Shown piece after piece: positions 8,149-15,482 of a stretch of DNA of 64,000 nucleotides. Source of the DNA: Sphingomonadales bacterium (GTDB taxonomy: Bacteria; Pseudomonadota; Alphaproteobacteria; Sphingomonadales; Sphingomonadaceae); contig JACXVD010000001.1 of assembly GCA_014763545.1 (NCBI GenBank), positions 1 to 64,000 of the forward strand, written 5' to 3'. The notes beneath the pieces are model-generated. The model searched no databases. It worked only from the letters and a program-made list of their open reading frames with translations, and was not told the origin of the DNA. How positions within the stretch are numbered: the first letter of the stretch is position 1; each line of letters opens with the position of its first letter. The translations under genes and the position numbers were made by a program.

Positions 8149-9110
8149 CAGGCCACCTCCCGCTCGCCGGCGTCAACAGACACCGGAGCAAGTCGTTCGT
8201 CTTCGGGCAGAAAGCCGAGCAGGAAGTCGGCAGCTTTGCTAGCTTGTGATGCCGCGCGGACGATGGCGCGATTGTCCTCGCGCAGGACCTCGGCCCACGA
8301 GCCGACGTAGTCAGCGTGGCGCACGGTCGGCACGATGCCGAGGGCCGCGCAGCAGAACGCTGCCGAAATTTCGGCCACCAGCTCCTCGAAGGCGTACTTC
8401 CGGGAACCGAAGGACCCCGAGAGATCGCGGTTCAGACGGTGCGGCGCCCCGCTGGCATGGGAGCATTCATGCAGGGCCGTTCGATGCCAGTTGATCGGCT
8501 CGAAAAACGCCTGGGGCGGCGGGACCATGACATAATCGTGCGCCGGCACATAGAAGGCGCGGTCGCCGCCGATGCGGAAATCGATTCCGCTCGCCTTGAT
8601 GAGCGCCTCGACCCTCGGCTCGATCAGGCCGGGCTCAGGCGGCGGTGCGGCAACGGCGAGGTTTTCGGGCAAGCCCTCGCATTGCGCCAGGTTGAAGACC
8701 GTGAATCGCTTGAGGAATGGGATGGCCTGGGCATCCTCGCCGGTCTCGCGAGCGCGCCGCTTCTCGTCGTCGGGAACGAAGCGGTCGGCATATACGACGG
8801 TGATGCCATGCTCGCCCCGGCGGACATGGCCGCCGAGCGAGAGGGCTTGGCGAAAGGTCAACCAGCTCTGGCAGGGGAAGCCGTGCTGGATGACGGCGCC
8901 CCAGAGGATCAGCACATTGACGCCGGAATAGCAGCGTGCGGTGGCCGCGTTCCTCGGCATGGCGAGGGGCGCCTTGGCCGCCGCTGTCCCCCAGGGCTGA
9001 ACCCAGGGAAGCCGGCCGGCTTCCAGCTCGGCGAGGATCCTGGCGGTGATTTCGTCATAGAGGCTCGTCCGATCGGAGCCGGAACGGGCGCGCGCATCTT
9101 GTCTGGACAT
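8148..9110 (-). CDS. ardC: ArdC-family antirestriction protein
   Basis: The 320-residue protein has the N-terminal ssDNA-binding domain typical of ArdC (IT.RILAELEAGRLPW..PW near 23-41, then CYSGVNVLILW) and a C-terminal zincin-like metallopeptidase domain with HECSH near 213-217 and a downstream EELVAEI glutamate. ArdC proteins protect incoming single-stranded DNA from restriction during conjugation; the length is normal for the family. It is the first gene of the leftward module and overlaps the HEPN-like gene by a TGATG junction. A hairpin leader and a GGAG ribosome site precede the ATG. Confidence 0.92.
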   Translation of the reverse strand: MSRQDARARSGSDRTSLYDEITARILAELEAGRLPWVQPWGTAAAKAPLAMPRNAATARCYSGVNVLILWGAVIQHGFPCQSWLTFRQALSLGGHVRRGEHGITVVYADRFVPDDEKRRARETGEDAQAIPFLKRFTVFNLAQCEGLPENLAVAAPPPEPGLIEPRVEALIKASGIDFRIGGDRAFYVPAHDYVMVPPPQAFFEPINWHRTALHECSHASGAPHRLNRDLSGSFGSRKYAFEELVAEISAAFCCAALGIVPTVRHADYVGSWAEVLREDNRAIVRAASQASKAADFLLGFLPEDERLAPVSVDAGEREVA

Positions 9111-9123
9111 TGCGGGTCTCCGC

Positions 9124-9163
9124 GACGGGCGCCGGAGGCCTCTCCTCCAACCCTCAACCCGTC
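9124..9163 (-). promoter_or_regulatory. Nested-hairpin leader before ardC
   Basis: GACGGG (9124-9129) pairs with CCCGTC (9158-9163), with an inner stem GGAGG (9134-9138) and CCTCC (9144-9148). The coding-strand block GGATTTCCGTGACGGGTTG differs by one base from the parB leader, while the inner stem is different in sequence. The hairpin ends 13 bases before the ardC start, directly before the ribosome site. Confidence 0.6.
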
Positions 9164-9298
9164 ACGGAAATCCGGCCTGCACTCTTACTCTTTGGGGGCG
9201 TTGCGGGGTCTCCCCGCAGAAGGGGTCGGCCGAGACGGAAGGCTCGGGCCGCAGGGGAAGGCTTTCCCCACCACCAATTTCCAGATCACGGCTCTAGC

Positions 9299-9351
9299 AG
9301 TTCCAATCTACAGGCCATTGACTTCCAATTATCATGCCTCATAGTTCCAAT
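9299..9351. repeat. Three direct repeats (TTCCAAT) spaced by two helical turns
   Basis: AGTTCCAATC (9299-9308), ACTTCCAATT (9321-9330) and AGTTCCAATC (9342-9351) share the TTCCAAT core, with 21-22 bp from one to the next. They end about 20 bp before the ATPase start codon at 9373. Regular two-turn spacing suggests a protein that binds one face of the DNA, probably a repressor or activator of the ATPase gene. Confidence 0.6.
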
Positions 9352-9372
9352 CGTCAGAGAATCGGAAAGTGC

Positions 9373-10593
9373 ATGTACGAGCGGTTCGTGGAGCGTCGGG
9401 CGGAGGAAGCCCTCTCAGACACCCCGGTGGTCCTGATCGTGGGACCGCGCCGGGCCGGCAAGACCACGCTTGTCCGGAAGATGGGAGAAGCGGGTCGGAC
9501 TTATATCACGCTCGACGATCAGACGGTCCTCGACGCTGCACAGTCCGATCCGGCCGGCTTCATTCGTGGCCTGGATAAAGCCATCATCGACGAGATCCAG
9601 CGCGCGCCCGACCTGCTGTTAGCGATCAAGAAGACGGTGGACGAGGACTATCGTCCTGGCCGCTTTCTGCTGACCGGCTCCGCCAATGTGCTCACCTTGC
9701 CCCGGGTCGCCGACAGCTTGGCGGGGCGGATGGAAACCCTCCGGATGCTGCCGCTGGCCCGGGCTGAAATAAAGGGCAGGGCGCCGACCTTCCTGGAACG
9801 CCTGTTCGCGGGAAAACTTCAGGGGGAGCGGGAGGCGATCGTCGGCGACGATCTCGTCGAGCTCGCGCTGGCCGGGGGCTTTCCCGAGGCGATCAGCCGT
9901 GAGAGCGAACGGCGGCGACAGGATTGGGCGCGGTCCTACCTGGCGTCGGTTCTGACCCGCGACCTCAGAGACATTGCCGAGATCGAGAAGCTAACGGAGC
10001 TGCCGAAGTTCGTCCGGCTGCTCGCGGAGCATTCGGGGCAGTTGGTCAACTACTCGCAGTTCGGCTCCAGCATCAATGTCAGCCACAAGACCGGACAACG
10101 CTATGTCGCGCTGTTGGAGCAAGTCTTCCTCGTTTCGACATTGCAGCCCTGGTACACGAATGCGCTGAAGCGGATCGCCAAGACGCCGAAGCTGCATTTC
10201 CTCGATTCCGGCCTGCTCGCCACGGCGCGCGGATTGAGCTTCGATCGGGTGAAGGCGGACCGCGAGGTGTTTGGCCCGCTTCTGGAAAGCTTCGTGTTCT
10301 CCGAAATCCTGAAGCTCATGACGGCGTCGGACCTGCGACTGTCGCCTTATCATTTCCGCGACCAGCAGATGCACGAGGTGGACATCGTGCTGGAGCGCGA
10401 CGACGGCATGATCGTGGGGATCGAGGTGAAGGCGGCCGCAACGGTGAAGTCCAGCGACTTCGCCGGGCTGCGGACCTTGGCCGAGGCCTGCAAGGAACGG
10501 TTCGCCTACGGCGTCGTGCTCTATGACAGCACCGATCTCGTGCCTTTCGGCGACAGGTTGGCGGCGGCGCCATTATCGTCGTTGTGGGGCTGA
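9373..10593 (+). CDS. AAA_14/DUF4143 ATP-binding protein
   Basis: The 406-residue protein has Walker A GPRRAGKTT near residues 21-29, a Walker B region with IDEIQRAPDLL, sensor motif LLTGSANVL, and the C-terminal DUF4143 domain ending in a restriction-endonuclease-like core (VDIVLERDDG.IVGIEVKA). This is the standard layout of a widespread ATPase family often found in accessory regions, with no firmly known function. I preferred the ATG at 9373 (MYERFVERR) because family members start there and GGAAAG precedes it; an in-frame ATG at 9334 is possible. It faces away from ardC. Confidence 0.88.
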   Translation: MYERFVERRAEEALSDTPVVLIVGPRRAGKTTLVRKMGEAGRTYITLDDQTVLDAAQSDPAGFIRGLDKAIIDEIQRAPDLLLAIKKTVDEDYRPGRFLLTGSANVLTLPRVADSLAGRMETLRMLPLARAEIKGRAPTFLERLFAGKLQGEREAIVGDDLVELALAGGFPEAISRESERRRQDWARSYLASVLTRDLRDIAEIEKLTELPKFVRLLAEHSGQLVNYSQFGSSINVSHKTGQRYVALLEQVFLVSTLQPWYTNALKRIAKTPKLHFLDSGLLATARGLSFDRVKADREVFGPLLESFVFSEILKLMTASDLRLSPYHFRDQQMHEVDIVLERDDGMIVGIEVKAAATVKSSDFAGLRTLAEACKERFAYGVVLYDSTDLVPFGDRLAAAPLSSLWG

Positions 10594-10598
10594 GCGCT

Positions 10599-10775
10599 AT
10601 GGGCCGGCGCGAAGACACACTGCGTATAAGGAGCTGGCGGGCAATCAAGCTCAGGTCGGGAAAGGCTGGGCCTGTCCAAGACGTTCTTGCGCCTGCAAGG
10701 CAACAGATTGATGAAGCCATTTGGGATAGATGGTTGCAGTATAATAGAAATATTGGGGGGCGAGACAGGCAATGA
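10599..10775 (+). CDS. Short uncertain reading frame before the helicase remnant
   Basis: A 58-codon frame ends in IDEAIWDRWLQYNRNIGGRDRQ, and its stop overlaps the next start as ATGA, the usual sign of a real gene pair. It has no recognised family and no good ribosome site at its ATG, so it may be the tail of a lost gene that once preceded the helicase. Local composition is more AT-rich than the surroundings near 10,690-10,770. Confidence 0.3.
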   Translation: MGRREDTLRIRSWRAIKLRSGKAGPVQDVLAPARQQIDEAIWDRWLQYNRNIGGRDRQ

Positions 10776-11005
10776 AGGCGTTTGAATTCGACCATCGTCT
10801 TATCAATTCCTACGCCCGGTTCTCGCGGTCGTTCAGCACCATTCGATCTGAAGACCTGAAATCAGAGATCGGTCGGCAGTACGATGCCGGGCGCTTCTGG
10901 CCGGACGCTCTACTGTCGCTGAACCCTCGATATCTTGAGGGCCCGACCGTCGATGATCTGGTCGCCTCGGGTGATCTCGACGAAGCGACCGGCAGGATAT
11001 TTCGT
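10772..11005 (+). pseudogene. N-terminal remnant of a large helicase
   Basis: The first 78 or so residues (FDHRLINSYARFSRSFSTIR, then GRFWPDALLSLNPRY, then GDLDEATGRIFR) resemble the start of very large DEAD/DEAH helicases seen in defence-type loci. Soon after, the frame loses similarity and meets a stop at 11191. No helicase motif is present, so only the beginning of the gene survives. A GGGGGG run precedes the ATG. The family name is from memory of similar N-termini and is tentative; the truncation itself is clear from the downstream ATPase tail in another frame. Confidence 0.5.
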
Positions 11006-12047
11006 TTCGGCGGCCGAAATGACGCGCCTCGAAGCGCTGTTCAGTGCCGACAAGCTCGTTCGCGATCAATATGCGGCGCTGACCGGCCGCATCGCGCAGG
11101 AGAATTCAGCGCTCCAGACCCTCGAAACCCGGCTCACCGATGCGCAAGGCGCTGCAGCTCGCCGGAAAGAACTTCAGGTCGAGCGGGATGACACCTACGG
11201 CCGGGTCTTCGAGGCGATTATCAACGAACAGCGAGCGCTCGCCGGTCTTTACGCGCCGCTGATGGCGCGGCTCGCGTCGTCGTCAGGCACACTCAAGAAG
11301 CTCAGCTTCTCGCTTCGCCGAATTGCCGACGTTCAAGCCTGGGGCATGGTCGCGGAGGAAGAGCTCCTCGACAGACGTAAGGCCGGACCGTTCTATGGTC
11401 GTGGCTCTCTGATCGCGGCCGCGACGCAGGCACTCAAACCCGCCTGGGAGACCGGCTCGGCGGCCGAGGTTCAGGCCGCGATGACTGCCTTCATGGGGAA
11501 ATACCTGAAGGACCTGCTCTCGCACGCGCCCTACGCCCCGACGCAGCAGGCCGAATTCCGGGCCTGGTCAAAGCAGTTCGCGCACTGGCTTTTCGGCACC
11601 GACCACATCACAGTTCGCTACGAAATCGCCTATGACGGCGTGGACATCCGAAAACTCTCGCCGGGCACGCGGGGAATTGTGCTGTTGTTGCTCTATCTCG
11701 CTCTCGATGATGCAGACGATCGACCGCTGATCATCGACCAGCCTGAAGAGAATCTTGATCCGAAGTCCGTGTTCGACGAGTTGGTGGCATTGTTCACCGC
11801 GGCAAAGGGGAAGCGCCAGGTGATCATGGTCACGCACAACGCCAACCTCGTCATCAACACCGACGCTGACCAGATCATCGTAGCTGCAGCGGGCCCACAT
11901 CCCTCCGGCGGTCTGCCACCCATCACCTACGCGGCAGGCGGGCTTGAGAGTGCGGACATCCGCAAGGCCGTTTGCGACATTCTAGAAGGCGGCGAGGTCG
12001 CTTTCCGGGAGCGCGCGCGGCGATTGCGCGTGAGGTTAGAACGCTAA
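11005..12047 (+). pseudogene. C-terminal remnant of an SMC-like ATPase
   Basis: From about 11,005 a different frame (open from 10,935) encodes a coiled-coil stretch followed by an ABC/SMC-type head: signature-like LSPGTRGIVLLLLYLAL, Walker B PLIIDQPEENLD and the switch region VIMVTHNANLVIN. These match the tail of long SMC-like ATPases such as the TrlF type. The Walker A half is absent and the fragment joins directly to the helicase start, so the gene lost its 5' part, probably in a deletion that fused two defence-like genes. A truncated product could be made only from an internal start. Confidence 0.7.
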
Positions 12048-12269
12048 AACCAGGCGGTTGGCGAACTGGTGTGCCTATCGAACGCGCCTCCAGGGATGGC
12101 GGCTATCGCCTGACCTCTCGTCGCTCGATCTCCTGACGTTCTCGTCTACCTGATCCATCAGGTCAACCTTGGCGTCCGGCGTCCATGTCCGCGACGAGCG
12201 CGGCGTTCACGAAGCCTGACTCGCCCGCGACGGCGGGCAAGCGAAATGACGCAATAAAATCGGAGGAGG

Positions 12270-12323
12270 TGGCGCACCCAACAGGATTCGAACCTGTGAC
12301 CTCCACCTTCGGAGGGTATGTCC
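12270..12323 (-). pseudogene. 3' half of tRNA-Arg(CCG), fossil attachment site
   Basis: On the minus strand the sequence carries an anticodon loop CTCCGAA, a T-arm GGTTCGAATCC and an encoded CCA at 12270-12272, as in the 3' half of tRNA-Arg(CCG). The 5' half does not follow: no acceptor strand able to pair with TGGGTGC lies at the right distance. Elements that use tRNA-Arg leave or carry such 3' fragments, so this is most likely an old attachment-site copy. The 361-bp gap from 12048 to 12408 holds nothing else I recognise. Confidence 0.75.
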
Positions 12324-12408
12324 TGCGTCATAGACTCACCTGAACCTTAGAATCTTGGGCCAAAATATCGGGGATCACGGGAGCATGTCGGCGACCGAAA
12401 TTTTGTCG

Positions 12409-12840
12409 CTATGAGCCGCCCCGCAGCGGGTTGATCGTGCTGATCCCTGCAAAATGCTCCTCATTGTCGGTGACGATCGTGCAGCCGTTAGATTCCGCAA
12501 CGGCGGCGATGATCATTTCCAAGGCGCTGCGCGGGTGGCCAGCGGCTGTCCCATCGGCCATTAGTCTCGCCCAAACGAGACCTGCCTTCTCGTCGAAGGG
12601 GAGAACGCGCCCGGCGAAGAGAGCTGATGGGCCTTCCGGCCCTGCGAACCACGCTTCGAGCTGATCGCGCTTGCGGCCGGCAGGCTTCTCCAGCACGCCG
12701 CGCCGAATCTCGGCGATGGTGAGCGAGGCGATGAAAAGGTCTTCGTCGACCTGTTCGGCCATCCACGCCAGCAGCGATTTCGAGGGGGCGGTCTTGGTGA
12801 CGTTGCTGATAATGCTGGTGTCGAGAAGATACCGGCTCAC
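12409..12840 (-). CDS. PIN-domain toxin (VapC-like)
   Basis: The 143-residue protein is a PIN-domain ribonuclease: acidic residues D7 in YLLDTSIISN, E43-E44 region AEIRRGVLE, and the later TDNEEHFAG near 125-133. These form the metal-binding site that cuts RNA in VapC toxins. It starts with GTG at 12840, overlapping the antitoxin stop (GTGA), so both are translated together. Length is normal. It sits beside the fossil tRNA-Arg site, where it could stabilise the element. Confidence 0.85.
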   Translation of the reverse strand: MSRYLLDTSIISNVTKTAPSKSLLAWMAEQVDEDLFIASLTIAEIRRGVLEKPAGRKRDQLEAWFAGPEGPSALFAGRVLPFDEKAGLVWARLMADGTAAGHPRSALEMIIAAVAESNGCTIVTDNEEHFAGISTINPLRGGS

Positions 12841-13139
12841 AGGTCAACCTTGCGACCTGGCTCATAGGGGCGGGCTGGCACGGCATCGGCGCCAACCAGA
12901 GGCGAGCGTCGGAGGGCTTCGAGGATGCCACCCTTTCGCGGCGGCTGACCGGCGATGCCTTGGCTGAAGGCAGCGCGCAAGCGCTCGGCCTCTGGGCCGT
13001 TCTCGGCCAAGCGCTTCGCAAACGAGCGAATTAGCTCCCGATCGGAATCGCGCCCGAGAACCTCGAAGCGCGCCATGCCGCGTTCAACCAAGCGGTTCCG
13101 GTAGTTCTTGATGGCGCGCCTCTGAGACGTGTCGCTCAT
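12837..13139 (-). CDS. Antitoxin partner of the PIN toxin
   Basis: The 100-residue basic protein (RRAIKNYRNRLVERGMARFEVLGRDSDRELIR cut into its motifs: RRAIKNYR, RFEVLGRD, LIRSFAKRL) belongs to a conserved small family found directly upstream of PIN toxins. The N-terminal part is expected to bind the operator, and the C-terminal part (LRRSPLVGADAV...GRKVDL) to block the toxin. GGAGG lies seven bases before the ATG. A palindrome overlaps the probable promoter, as expected for self-repression by the toxin-antitoxin complex. Confidence 0.8.
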   Translation of the reverse strand: MSDTSQRRAIKNYRNRLVERGMARFEVLGRDSDRELIRSFAKRLAENGPEAERLRAAFSQGIAGQPPRKGGILEALRRSPLVGADAVPARPYEPGRKVDL

Positions 13140-13154
13140 GATTGACCTCCGCGA

Positions 13155-13168
13155 TATTACCAGTAATA
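13155..13168. promoter_or_regulatory. Palindromic operator of the toxin-antitoxin pair
   Basis: TATTAC-CA-GTAATA is a perfect inverted repeat 16 bp upstream of the antitoxin ATG, in an AT-rich patch that also offers a TATATT or TAATAT -10 box on the minus strand. Binding here would block transcription. The remaining 260 bp up to 13434 show no other gene or site I can support. Confidence 0.6.
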
Positions 13169-13433
13169 TATCCAGTCACAGGCCGGACGGCAAGATGGCC
13201 TGGAGCAAAAGGGCTCGTTCCGGGAGGGAAGCGATGATGGCTGATGCCGTCGAACACCGCACGCGACCGCATCACCCAGCCGCCGATTGTAGGTATTTGC
13301 GCTTCGCCACGACGCGCCAGGGTTCGCCAGCGGAGCCTAACGCGACCGGGAGTTGCCGATATTCCACTGCATGTTTCTCGCGTAACCAACTGAAACTGTT
13401 CAATGTTGTGTGGTTAGATGCAACAATGACGGC

Positions 13434-13679
13434 ATGTCTGCCAACGTGGTTCAATTCCCAGCGTCGCAGGGCGACGCCGACCTTTACGACTACGTCCGCC
13501 CAATCCGGTCGGCGCTGCCGGAGCCGCGGTCACGCGCTCGGAACGGGGGCGAGCACGAGGCGAGCCTCAAAATCTCTGATGACTGGCCCGATCACGTGCC
13601 GGTCACTGAGGCAGAGCTGGACCTTTTCGAAGTCCATTTCGGTCCGCTCCTCGACGAGCTGCTGGGCTCGAAAAACTGA
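13434..13679 (+). CDS. Small hypothetical protein upstream of the recombinase
   Basis: An 81-residue acidic protein (MSANVVQFP start; LYDYVRPIRSALPEP in the middle; EAELDLFEVHFGPLLDELL near the end). I do not recognise a family. It ends 21 bp before the serine recombinase gene in the same direction, so the two are likely co-transcribed; small genes in this position can be excision or control factors, but nothing here proves that. An in-frame GTG at 13410 is an alternative start. Confidence 0.5.
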   Translation: MSANVVQFPASQGDADLYDYVRPIRSALPEPRSRARNGGEHEASLKISDDWPDHVPVTEAELDLFEVHFGPLLDELLGSKN

Positions 13680-13700
13680 ATTTGTGAAGGGAGGTCCCGC

Positions 13701-15377
13701 ATGAACGCCAAAGCGACCCCCGCCTTGGCATCGCCGGGGCGTGCCGCTCTCTATCTGCGTGTTTCGACCGGCCGGCAGGCCGAACACGATCTTTCGATTC
13801 CAGACCAGCGCCGTCAACTTCAAGCCTATTGCCAAGCGAAAGGCATCGCCGTCGTCGCCGAGTTTGTCGAGCCGGGTGCATCGGCGACAGACGACCGGCG
13901 ACCTGAGTTTCAGCGGATGATGGACGCCGGAGCACAAAAGCCCGCGCCGTTCGACTTCATCATCGTGCATTCCTTCTCGCGCTTCTTTCGCGATCAGTTT
14001 CAGCTCGAATTCTATGTCCGGCGACTGGCGAAGAACGGTATCCGCCTCACGTCCATCACGCAGGATCTCGGCGATGATCCGATGAGCGTGATGATGCGTC
14101 AGATCATGGCATTGTTCGATGAATACCAGTCGAAAGAGAATGCCAAGCACACGCTCCGGGCCATGCGGGAGAACGCCCGTCAGGGCTATTGGAACGGCTC
14201 GCGGCCGCCCTTCGGCTACAAAATCGTAGCGGCCGAGCAACGAGGCGCGAGGACCAAAAAGAAGATCGAGCCTGATCCGGCCCAGGTTGAGACGGTCCAG
14301 CTTATGTTCCGCCTCGCACGGATCGGCACTGACGACGGTCCAATGGGGTCGCGCCAGATCGCCGATTATCTGAACATGCGTGGTATCCGGACGCAGACCG
14401 GCGGGCGCTGGGGCGTCGGGGCGGTGCACCAAATCCTGACCAGGGAGACCTACATCGGCCGCCATCGCTTCAACGTCTCGGGGAAGCGTAAAGGAGAGCA
14501 GAAGTCCGAAGACGAAATCGTCGACGTGACGGTCGAGCCGATCATCGACGAGGAGGAGTTCGCTGAGGTGCAGGCGGTGATGCGCTCTCGCAGCCCGCAA
14601 CTGAAGGCCCCGCGGTTCGTGACGGCCGGGACGCTCCTCGGTGGCGTGTGCTTCTGTGCCGACTGCGGGGGAGCGATGACGCTCCGTACCTCCGGCAAGG
14701 GCGACCAATACCGCTACTACACCTGCTGCACGACGGCACGGCAGGGGAAGACGGCGTGCCGCGGCCGCACGATCCCGATGGACGAGCTGGATACGATTGT
14801 TGTGTCGCATCTGGAGGAGCGACTTCTTGCGCCCGAGCGGCTTGAGGAGCTGCTCGCCGGCCTGCTCAAGCGCAGGGAGGAACACGCCGGACGCCTGAAG
14901 GGGCGGATCGCCGAGCTGAGGAAGCAGGCTGCGGACGCGGAAGCCAAGCTGACTCGGCTGTATGAGGCCATTGAGAATGGTCTCGCTGAAATGGACGATT
15001 CCAACCTCAAGGGACGGATTGTCGAGTTGAAGCGGATCCGTGATTCGGCGCGGGCCGATGCGGACCGGGCCGAAAACAGGGGAGAGGGCGACGACAATCG
15101 AGTGACGCCGGAGCTGCTGCGTCGGTTCGGCATCGAGGCTCGTAAGAAGATCAGGGATCGAGAGGGCGGTTTCCGGCGCCATCATCTCCAGGCGCTAGTT
15201 CAGCGGGTGGAGGTCGGAGCCGACGAAATTCGGATCAGGGGATCGAAGCCAAGGCTCCTCCAGACGCTTGTGGCGTCTGGAGGAAACTATGGAGTGGAAA
15301 CTGCGGCGCACGGCGTTCGCAGTTTCGTTCCGAATTGGCTCCCCGAGTTGGATTCGAACCAACGACCAAGTGATTAA
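13701..15377 (+). CDS. Large serine recombinase (site-specific integrase)
   Basis: The 558-residue protein has a resolvase domain with catalytic serine S22 in YLRVSTGRQ and the conserved SRFFRD, a recombinase domain (RPPFGYK, then IADYLNMRGI), a zinc ribbon (CFCADCGG...YTCC...ACRGR) and a coiled-coil region near 390-430. Large serine recombinases integrate and excise elements with no need for host factors. The last 13 codons, including DSNQRPSD, are read from the antisense of the tRNA-Asn 3' end, so the stop codon is supplied by the tRNA gene. GGGAGG lies before the ATG. Confidence 0.92.
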   Translation: MNAKATPALASPGRAALYLRVSTGRQAEHDLSIPDQRRQLQAYCQAKGIAVVAEFVEPGASATDDRRPEFQRMMDAGAQKPAPFDFIIVHSFSRFFRDQFQLEFYVRRLAKNGIRLTSITQDLGDDPMSVMMRQIMALFDEYQSKENAKHTLRAMRENARQGYWNGSRPPFGYKIVAAEQRGARTKKKIEPDPAQVETVQLMFRLARIGTDDGPMGSRQIADYLNMRGIRTQTGGRWGVGAVHQILTRETYIGRHRFNVSGKRKGEQKSEDEIVDVTVEPIIDEEEFAEVQAVMRSRSPQLKAPRFVTAGTLLGGVCFCADCGGAMTLRTSGKGDQYRYYTCCTTARQGKTACRGRTIPMDELDTIVVSHLEERLLAPERLEELLAGLLKRREEHAGRLKGRIAELRKQAADAEAKLTRLYEAIENGLAEMDDSNLKGRIVELKRIRDSARADADRAENRGEGDDNRVTPELLRRFGIEARKKIRDREGGFRRHHLQALVQRVEVGADEIRIRGSKPRLLQTLVASGGNYGVETAAHGVRSFVPNWLPELDSNQRPSD

Positions 15378-15410
15378 CAGTCACCTACTCTACCGCTGAG
15401 CTATCGGGGA
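15336..15410 (-). tRNA. tRNA-Asn(GTT), element insertion site
   Basis: The minus strand folds as a full tRNA: acceptor TCCCCGA with TCGGGGA, discriminator G and encoded CCA at 15336-15338, anticodon GTT at 15376-15378 in the loop CTGTTAA, and T-loop GGTTCGAATCC. The recombinase gene on the other strand overlaps its 3' 42 bases, which marks this end as the attachment site. Confidence 0.95.
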
Positions 15411-15482
15411 GCAGCTCTCGCGAGCGGAGCCGGGCCTATATGCAGGGCCGCGGCGCTTGGCAAGCCGTTGCTGCGGATTTTT

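Larger units (their letters stand above)
1..15380. mobile_element. Right end of an integrative element inserted at tRNA-Asn
   Basis: The first 15.4 kb carries only accessory functions: ArdC, orphan ParB, a methyltransferase/helicase fusion, a toprim primase, a toxin-antitoxin pair, broken defence-like genes and a large serine recombinase. The recombinase ends inside the 3' end of a tRNA-Asn gene, and continuous housekeeping genes follow. Such gene sets are known from alphaproteobacterial integrative and conjugative elements. No conjugation or mating-pair genes lie in view, so the element must continue to the left if it is complete. The exact border base is inferred from the tRNA overlap; the matching left attachment site is outside the window. 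Confidence 0.8.

Noticed and set aside
12270-12360. Complete tRNA-Arg gene
   Set aside because: GCCCAA at the far 5' side could pair poorly with the acceptor, but length and D-arm do not fit, so it is treated as a 3' fragment.
13129-13704. 191-codon rightward frame before the recombinase
   Set aside because: Composition is mixed, no ribosome site, and it overlaps the better supported 81-residue gene and the toxin-antitoxin operator.
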